Below the pieces are notes generated by a model. That model was not told the origin of the DNA and did not search any database. It saw only the letters and a list, made by a program, of their open reading frames with translations. Of a stretch of DNA of 24,826 bases, positions 21,123 to 24,826 are shown in pieces; positions within the stretch are counted from its first letter, which is position 1; the number at the start of each line of letters is the position of its first letter. The position numbers and the translations under genes were made by a program. The DNA is from a virus. Location of the stretch: the IMG/VR virus record IMGVR_UViG_3300042400_001427, positions 1 through 24,826 of that record; one strand, given 5' to 3'.

Positions 21123-21617
21123 ATGAAGAGGAAAAATATTCACACATTCGACAGTGAGTCAATTCAAACACTTAAAACAATGATTTTGAGTAGTGACAAG
21201 TCAGCCAATAAAATGGGAATTCAAATGTTAAAAAATGCAAACTTAAACGATGAAGAAACGTTGAATCAACTTCAATTGTTTAGTCAAGTAAACATTATGG
21301 ATTGGTATGAAATGGACGCTGAAACAATGAAAAGTGTTTTAGATGTGTTTGTTGACTTAGAAAATAGAGGCTTCTTAGTTAAAGAACATAAAGTTGAGTT
21401 GAGTAAAACACTAGACGGCAATGACATTGTAAATTGGATGGATGTGCAAATTGCAGCTAAAATTGAAAAACAATTTATTGCTCGTAAAGTATTGGCTGAA
21501 GAATGGCTAAATGACAATTGTACCGACGAACGAAAAGAAGTTATTGAAATTAAGATCCATAAAATCAATCAATATGTAGCTGATTTGTTGGGCATTGAAT
21601 ATCAAATGAATGACTAA
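21123..21617 (+). CDS. Unknown helical protein
   Basis: A 164-residue protein, acidic and mostly helical by composition, with no membrane segment or known motif. Segments such as SIQTLKTMILSSDKSANKMG and ETMKSVLDVFVDLENRGFLV suggest packed amphipathic helices. It begins at GGTTATG after a promoter-like motif and overlaps the next gene by 8 bases. I do not recognise the family. Confidence 0.78.
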   Translation: MKRKNIHTFDSESIQTLKTMILSSDKSANKMGIQMLKNANLNDEETLNQLQLFSQVNIMDWYEMDAETMKSVLDVFVDLENRGFLVKEHKVELSKTLDGNDIVNWMDVQIAAKIEKQFIARKVLAEEWLNDNCTDERKEVIEIKIHKINQYVADLLGIEYQMND

Positions 21618-21921
21618 AAAGAGATATTGGACTCAGTTTGGTTATACTCCACAAGAAGCATTTGGTAGTTGGGTCGTCAAGAAAAGAAAAATAACAGCTC
21701 CATGGAGTAGCCAAACTAAGTACTACATGGAAGACATTGTAGAATGTAGCTCATTGTTTTTAGTAGATCATAGTATATTTTGGGGTACAAAAAAGCTTAA
21801 ATGTACATTGTTTGTTGGCTCATCTAGGTATATTAAACCTAACATGGCACTAAAACATTATTTAGGATATTATTTTGATCATGAAATTCAAGACAAAGAA
21901 ACAACAGCTATTGGAGATTAA
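21610..21921 (+). CDS. Unknown small protein next to the micro-gene array
   Basis: A 103-residue basic, aromatic-rich protein (W, Y and F spread throughout), unlike the acidic protein upstream. The middle, KYYMEDIVECSSLFLVDHSI, and FWGTKKLKC suggest a small beta-containing fold with two cysteines. No family is recognised. It ends two bases before the first micro-gene, and its aromatic character recalls those genes, but I see no convincing alignment. Confidence 0.72.
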   Translation: MTKKRYWTQFGYTPQEAFGSWVVKKRKITAPWSSQTKYYMEDIVECSSLFLVDHSIFWGTKKLKCTLFVGSSRYIKPNMALKHYLGYYFDHEIQDKETTAIGD

Positions 21922-21922
21922 A

Positions 21923-22000
21923 ATGATGAGATGGTCACTTTATTTTATTGGTGATTCAATAAGAATAGTAAATTGGATGACAGCAAATAAAACACCATGA
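21923..22000 (+). CDS. Micro-gene A (25 aa)
   Basis: A 25-residue frame, MMRWSLYF to NKTP, that starts 1 base after the previous stop. It is aromatic and contains R-W and V-N-W-M, but lacks the WLYD end of the genes that follow. Its stop overlaps the next start (ATGA). It may be a cut-down member of the array or a leader peptide. Support is only position and coupling. Confidence 0.4.
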   Translation: MMRWSLYFIGDSIRIVNWMTANKTP

Positions 22001-22146
22001 AATCACTAAAAAAACCATCTAGCATATTAGGTTATAATAATTGGAATGGTGTAGGAAGTTATTCTATGTGGGATTTTGTTCGTGAATTCAGTTATGAGGA
22101 GGAAGAGGACCCTTATTGGGATTTAAGAGAATGGTTATATGATTAA
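21997..22146 (+). CDS. Micro-gene B (49 aa), WLYD family
   Basis: A 49-residue protein. After a basic start it has LGYNNWNGVGSYSMWDF, an acidic run (EEEEDPYW), and ends LREWLYD. The Y-x-x-W-N-G...Y-x-M...F core and the WLYD end recur in the neighbours. The codons for the end, TGG TTA TAT GAT TAA, contain the ATG of micro-gene C in another frame. Coupling on both sides and shared protein pattern support it as a real gene. The function is unknown. Confidence 0.68.
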   Translation: MKSLKKPSSILGYNNWNGVGSYSMWDFVREFSYEEEEDPYWDLREWLYD

Positions 22147-22291
22147 TGTTAGAAAAGATCAATTAGAAGAATACTCAAGATGGAATCTTAAAGGTTATGG
22201 TTATGACATACCCAACACAATTATTTCATTTAGCGTTATTGCACCTGTAGATTGGATTGATTTATATGATTGGTTATATGAAATATATTAA
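22139..22291 (+). CDS. Micro-gene C (50 aa), WLYD family
   Basis: A 50-residue protein: MINVRKDQLEEYSRWNLKG, then a hydrophobic middle (NTIISFSVIAPVDW) and the end DLYDWLYEIY. It shares Y-x-x-W-N and W-L-Y with B and E. Its start lies inside the last codons of B (8-base overlap), and D starts inside its own WLYE codons (14-base overlap). Its first residues resemble those of the 18-residue frame at 22550. Confidence 0.66.
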   Translation: MINVRKDQLEEYSRWNLKGYGYDIPNTIISFSVIAPVDWIDLYDWLYEIY

Positions 22292-22436
22292 AATTGATAT
22301 TGATAAAATAAGACTTTACACTAGTTGGGATTCTTCAGTTAGTTGGGGTTGGGGGATGATATCAACAATTAAAATATTTAAAACAGGTTACAACGATAAA
22401 AAAACTCAAGCTATTCATAGATGGTTATATGATTAA
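22278..22436 (+). CDS. Micro-gene D (52 aa), WLYD family
   Basis: A 52-residue protein: MKYIKIDIDKIRLYTSWDSS, then SWGWGMISTIKIFKTGY and the end AIHRWLYD. The core has Y-x-x-W-D in place of Y-x-x-W-N, and M-x-x-x-x-x-I-F where B and E have M-x-x-F. The terminal codons again hold the ATG of the next gene (8-base overlap). The function is unknown. Confidence 0.66.
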   Translation: MKYIKIDIDKIRLYTSWDSSVSWGWGMISTIKIFKTGYNDKKTQAIHRWLYD

Positions 22437-22560
22437 AAAAATTATTACATACAGAAATTGGAATGGTACATATTATATCTATGATATGAGTCATTTTATT
22501 TTTGCATTTAAAGAAAACAGACCTAATTGGAAAATAAAAGTATGGTTATATGATGAATGA
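22429..22560 (+). CDS. Micro-gene E (43 aa), WLYD family
   Basis: A 43-residue protein, the clearest short form of the family: ITYRNWNGTYYIYDMSHF, then IFAFKENRPNWK and the end VWLYDE. It aligns with micro-gene G at Y-x-x-W-N, Y-x-x-x-M, F-x-x-x-F, N-W and W-L. It begins within the last codons of D and ends overlapping F by 11 bases. Confidence 0.68.
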   Translation: MIKKIITYRNWNGTYYIYDMSHFIFAFKENRPNWKIKVWLYDE

Positions 22561-22606
22561 GTTAAGAATAAGTGATTTAGAAGAATATGAAAAGTTACAT
22601 GTATAG
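22550..22606 (+). CDS. Micro-gene F (18 aa), truncated copy or leader
   Basis: An 18-residue frame, MMNELRISDLEEYEKLHV, beginning in the WLYD codons of E. It resembles the first residues of C (MINVRKDQLEEYSRW), with L-E-E-Y in common, and then stops where the family core would begin. Micro-gene G starts inside it in another frame. It is probably the remnant of a duplicated C-like gene, or a short coupling frame. Confidence 0.35.
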   Translation: MMNELRISDLEEYEKLHV

Positions 22607-22724
22607 TTATGTAAAGTGGAATAAAGGTCAAATATATGGATTTTACATGAAAAGTTTTACTTATGTCTTTAATAAAAAAGAACAAAATGATAATTGGACT
22701 TTATATACGTGGCTTTTTACTTAA
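22587..22724 (+). CDS. Micro-gene G (45 aa), WL[FY] family
   Basis: A 45-residue protein: SYVKWNKGQIYGFYMKSFTY, then VFNKKEQNDNWTLY and the end TWLFT. It is the last of the array. No gene starts inside its final codons, and there the sequence is TGG CTT TTT ACT TAA, quite unlike TGGTTATATGA; yet W-L-aromatic is kept. This argues that the C-terminus is conserved as protein and not only as a start signal for the next gene. Confidence 0.65.
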   Translation: MKSYMYSYVKWNKGQIYGFYMKSFTYVFNKKEQNDNWTLYTWLFT

Positions 22725-22729
22725 ATTTT

Positions 22730-22882
22730 ATGAAACTAAATTTATATAGCATATTATTAATTCTTATATTTATAATTACTGTATCAATAACAAATAAAAC
22801 AATTAAAAATCAATATGAAAAAACAACTAATGATTCTTCTTTTCACCCTATCGACAGTATTGGGTTTGAACGCAAAATGTGA
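22730..22882 (+). CDS. Possible 50-aa membrane peptide overlapping the secreted protein gene
   Basis: An ATG at 22730 opens a 50-residue frame whose first 20 residues are strongly hydrophobic (LNLYSILLILIFIITVSI), a likely membrane segment. The last 68 bases overlap the signal peptide region of the next gene in a different frame, so residues after about 28 may be incidental. It starts 5 bases after micro-gene G. It could be a real small membrane protein or the cut-down start of one. Confidence 0.4.
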   Translation: MKLNLYSILLILIFIITVSITNKTIKNQYEKTTNDSSFHPIDSIGFERKM

Positions 22883-23705
22883 TTGGAGCACACTAAAACT
22901 CCAGCAATGGAATGAACGTAACTACTACAAGTGGCAAGTAAGTGGTGTTGGGATCGGTGATGACACTTGTGTTAGTTACCAAATGTCTATTTATAATTTC
23001 CAAACAGGAAAATCTCAAGTTCTTAAAGGTGGAAAAGATACTGGTGTTGGGTTTGAGTATTATCTTTATGAAAGGAATGGATTTGTGGAAGTATTATTTA
23101 ATACTAGAGGTAAATACAAATTGTATGTAAAAGTATTAAATAAATGTAATAAATGTGATACAGCACTTTATAGTATGGTAGAACTAATCCAATTCCCAGG
23201 TGCCGGGTTAGGATGGGTTGTGAATCAAATTAATTGTAAAAAATATAAGTTTGAAATGAACTATATTAAAGGTATGTCAGTAAAAGACACTTGTATGGAA
23301 TATTACATGGTATTCTACAAAGGGCCTTGGATGGATACAATGTCTCAAAAGGAATGGGATAACCTAACTGATTACCAAATTGGTATGGAATATGATTTTC
23401 CTGACGCAGACTTTTTAGGATATACTCAAACACGACTTGCTGAATTTACATTTAAAGACAGTGGACGTGTGTTGATGTATGCTCAGTGGTGGAATAAATG
23501 CTTGAGACAAGATACATTTATGTTCAGACGCTTGGATGTTTGTAAATCAAAACCTACATCAAATGTAGCTGTATTGACTCGTCCTGAACCTAAATTGGTT
23601 GCAATGTATGACATGATGGGTAGACCAGTAAACTATGTTCGTGAAAATGAAATTATGATTTATGTGTACAGTGATGGTTCAACTAAGAAAATAATTAAAA
23701 AATAA
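22815..23705 (+). CDS. Secreted two-domain protein with T9SS-like C-terminal domain
   Basis: A 296-residue exported protein. Residues 1-20 are a Sec signal peptide (MKKQLMILLFTLSTVLGLNA), with likely cleavage before K21-C22. Two similar ~110-residue units follow, each with D-T-C...Y-x-M near the start and W/V-x-N-K-C...D-T near the end; cysteines 22, 52, 111, 114 and 141, 160, 229, 243 may pair. They look like Ig/PKD-type beta domains. The last 40 residues (LVAMYDMMGRPVN to IYVYSDGSTKKIIKK) resemble the type IX secretion C-terminal sorting domain of Bacteroidota. Such a domain would send the protein through the host outer membrane. The gene differs from the cytosolic genes around it; adhesin or receptor-blocking roles are guesses. 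Confidence 0.82.
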   Translation: MKKQLMILLFTLSTVLGLNAKCDWSTLKLQQWNERNYYKWQVSGVGIGDDTCVSYQMSIYNFQTGKSQVLKGGKDTGVGFEYYLYERNGFVEVLFNTRGKYKLYVKVLNKCNKCDTALYSMVELIQFPGAGLGWVVNQINCKKYKFEMNYIKGMSVKDTCMEYYMVFYKGPWMDTMSQKEWDNLTDYQIGMEYDFPDADFLGYTQTRLAEFTFKDSGRVLMYAQWWNKCLRQDTFMFRRLDVCKSKPTSNVAVLTRPEPKLVAMYDMMGRPVNYVRENEIMIYVYSDGSTKKIIKK

Positions 23706-23744
23706 TTTACAATAACCTATAAGGGAAACCGTTTCTTCTAATAT

Positions 23745-23754
23745 TTATATTATA
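23745..23754 (+). promoter_or_regulatory. TTATATTATA motif abutting a start codon
   Basis: An exact match to TTATANTATA ends one base before the ATG at 23756. This is too close for a standard -10 element unless the real start is further in or the transcript begins within the gene. Upstream is the odd palindrome GAAACCGTTTC (23725-23735). It is listed because the motif recurs, with low confidence. Confidence 0.25.
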
Positions 23755-23755
23755 T

Positions 23756-24487
23756 ATGACTACATTAAAACAGCTGTTATTAGAAATTACTTGGAATGAA
23801 TATGTCAAGGCTGTTAGAGGAAACGAGTTTAACCCATTGTCTAGTGAAGAACGTGTTTCTATAAGAAAACAAATAAACGATCCTAATGTAGATAATAAAA
23901 CTAAAGAAGACTTAAAAAGACGAGTTATTTCAAGTTACTTACGTCTTATGCCTCTTTGGTTTAAAGAAGTAGGAGCAGCTAGTAATGGTGTTCCTGTAGA
24001 TGATTTCATTAGTTATGCTAGTGAAGCTATGATTCGTGCTAGTAGAAAATTTGACTGGACTAAACCTAACGAATATGGAGCATACGCCAGAATGGCTATT
24101 AGAAATGCTACTATTAACTATGGTAAAGAACAAGTTAAAAGAAAAGCAATTTCATTAGACAAACCAATTGGAACTAGTAAAGAAGGAGATTCATTAACTG
24201 TAGCTGACGTTGTAGGTGAAATGGGAGCTCAAGAACGCATTGATAATGCAATGGACAACGAAGTGTTTCAAAGACGATTAAAACAATTAGAAACAGGAAT
24301 TAAAAACCCAGTCCACAAATATGCTTTAAAATGGACAACAGATCCTCGATATCAAGAATTGACGGCAGCTGAAGTAGGTAGCATTATAGGACAAATAACA
24401 GGTAAAGTGCCCACAGTTCAAGGCTTAAATGGAATCAGAGCTAAATTTAGAACTGAAATTTTACCTAAGTTAATGAAGGGAATTTGA
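23756..24487 (+). CDS. Sigma-70-like factor with capsid-targeting-like N-terminus
   Basis: A 243-residue protein with sigma-70 features. Residues 52-128 match region 2: a helix, then VDDFISYASEAMIRASRKFD (81-100), then NEYGAYARMAIRNATINY, the pattern that binds core polymerase and the -10 element. KAISLDKPIG...EGDSLTVADVVGE (130-155) is like the region 3.2 linker of primary sigma factors. Residues 202-240 (LTAAEVGSIIG onwards) look like a modified region 4 helix-turn-helix. The N-terminus is MTTLKQLLLE-ITW, with L-x-E at 8-10 as in the small proteins at 239 and 15352. It could direct host RNA polymerase to phage promoters; the N-terminus hints at packaging into the head. It is not a close match to T4 gp55. 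Confidence 0.82.
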   Translation: MTTLKQLLLEITWNEYVKAVRGNEFNPLSSEERVSIRKQINDPNVDNKTKEDLKRRVISSYLRLMPLWFKEVGAASNGVPVDDFISYASEAMIRASRKFDWTKPNEYGAYARMAIRNATINYGKEQVKRKAISLDKPIGTSKEGDSLTVADVVGEMGAQERIDNAMDNEVFQRRLKQLETGIKNPVHKYALKWTTDPRYQELTAAEVGSIIGQITGKVPTVQGLNGIRAKFRTEILPKLMKGI

Positions 24488-24501
24488 TAATAATAAAATT
24501 T

Positions 24502-24826
24502 ATGAGAGATATTATAATTACAACACTAGTATTAGTGTTTGGAGGAGCAGTTATTTACACATCAATTCTAGCAAGTCAACTTCCACTTAGTGTGTCGCCA
24601 GCTTTTATTGCTGTTGACACAGTAAAACCAAATGTTACAGACACACCAAAAGTGATTCCTGTAACTTTAACCTCTGTAAGAGGTAAAAAAGCTTTATTTA
24701 TTGGTGATTCACATACGGCTGCAGATTATGGATGGCAACATCAGGTTTGTAAACAAACAGGAATGACTTACTTAAACACAGCTGTTGGTGGACAACAAAC
24801 AACTTGGATGGTTGGAGTTGCTAAAG
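24502..24826 (+). CDS. SGNH-hydrolase-like membrane-anchored protein, cut by window end
   Basis: The first 108 residues of a gene that runs off the window. An N-terminal hydrophobic segment (IIITTLVLVFGGAVIYTSIL) is a signal anchor or signal peptide, followed by a T/P/V-rich linker to about residue 60. Then KKALFIGDSHTAADYGW contains the G-D-S-H form of the SGNH/GDSL block I, where the serine would be the nucleophile; TAVGGQQTTWM resembles block II with its glycine. Such enzymes remove acyl groups, often from sugars. The catalytic D-x-x-H would lie beyond the window. It follows the sigma-like gene by 14 bases. Confidence 0.8.
   Translation, partial: MRDIIITTLVLVFGGAVIYTSILASQLPLSVSPAFIAVDTVKPNVTDTPKVIPVTLTSVRGKKALFIGDSHTAADYGWQHQVCKQTGMTYLNTAVGGQQTTWMVGVAK

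Larger units (their letters stand above)
22132..22553 (+). repeat. Four direct copies of TGGTTATATGA at micro-gene junctions
   Basis: The 11-mer TGGTTATATGA occurs at 22132-22142, 22271-22281, 22422-22432 and 22543-22553, spaced 139, 151 and 121 bases apart. Each copy encodes W-L-Y at the end of one micro-gene and carries the ATG of the next in another frame. The GGTTATATG part resembles the GGTTATG start context of ordinary genes in this window. The copies could also serve as sites for gain or loss of units by recombination. Confidence 0.85.

Noticed and set aside
22132-22553. TGGTTATATGA repeats as a CRISPR array
   Set aside because: Only 11 bases, spacers of 110-140 bases that are coding, and no dyad symmetry; they are gene junctions.
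22815-23705. Lipoprotein reading of the signal peptide, with C22 as the lipid site
   Set aside because: The residues before C22 (LNAK) do not form a lipobox; cleavage by signal peptidase I before K21 fits better.
23725-23735. Palindrome GAAACCGTTTC before the sigma-like gene as an operator
   Set aside because: A single 11-base palindrome with no second copy in the window and no nearby regulator gene to link it to.
23743-23750. TATTTATA, a perfect T4 late promoter (TATAAATA) on the minus strand
   Set aside because: No minus-strand gene exists for it to serve; it is expected by chance in this AT-rich gap.

Overview
The window looks like part of a large T4-like (myovirus-type) phage genome that infects a member of the Bacteroidota. 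Every supported gene is on the + strand, packed with 4-14 base overlaps, in very AT-rich DNA. The phage assignment rests on a T4 gene 44-type clamp loader ATPase with a gene 62-type small subunit close behind it, two phage-borne tRNAs, a phage-type ATP-dependent DNA ligase, UV endonuclease, a Cas4/RecB-like nuclease, and many small unknown genes. The Bacteroidota host is inferred from start sites that lack Shine-Dalgarno sequences (often RGTTATG) and from a secreted protein whose C-terminus resembles a type IX secretion sorting domain.

Layout: 1-224 leader and tRNA-Glu/tRNA-Met; 239-1323 two small unknown proteins with capsid-targeting-like N-termini, then a terminator and promoter-like motif; 1382-4809 replication and nucleic-acid genes (nucleotidyltransferase-like, 44, zinc ribbon, 62, MazG-like, PD-(D/E)XK nuclease); 4814-5060 palindrome and ribbon-helix-helix regulator; 5065-15359 a 10 kb surface-sugar island (six glycosyltransferases, two methyltransferase-like genes, LpxA-like acyltransferase, shortened DegT aminotransferase, Gfo/Idh/MocA oxidoreductase, one zinc ribbon); 15352-17129 small virion-like or unknown genes and a degenerate HNH protein; 17162-18223 a membrane/lytic transglycosylase/membrane trio; 18247-21074 terminator-promoter cassette, small charged genes, DNA ligase, DUF1643, UvsE; 21123-21921 two unknown genes; 21923-22724 a tandem array of micro-genes; 22815-23705 secreted two-domain protein; 23756-24487 sigma-70-like factor; 24502 to the end, an SGNH-hydrolase-like gene that is cut off.

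How the genes fit together (inference): the replication block loads the sliding clamp and handles DNA ends; ligase and UvsE repair the genome; the sugar island probably makes and transfers a modified amino sugar onto virion or host glycans; the transglycosylase trio may act on the cell wall during lysis or entry.

The most unusual observations are (i) 21923-22724, up to seven 18-52 residue ORFs, most sharing a Y-x-x-W-N start and a W-L-Y-D end, whose last codons contain the start codon of the next gene; (ii) four otherwise unrelated proteins that begin with a short hydrophobic peptide ending in L-x-E, like the T4 capsid-targeting/protease site, one of them the sigma-like factor, which suggests a transcription factor carried in the virion; (iii) a phage LpxA/DegT/MocA trio resembling a 3-amino-sugar pathway; and (iv) two near-identical terminator plus TTATACTATA cassettes.
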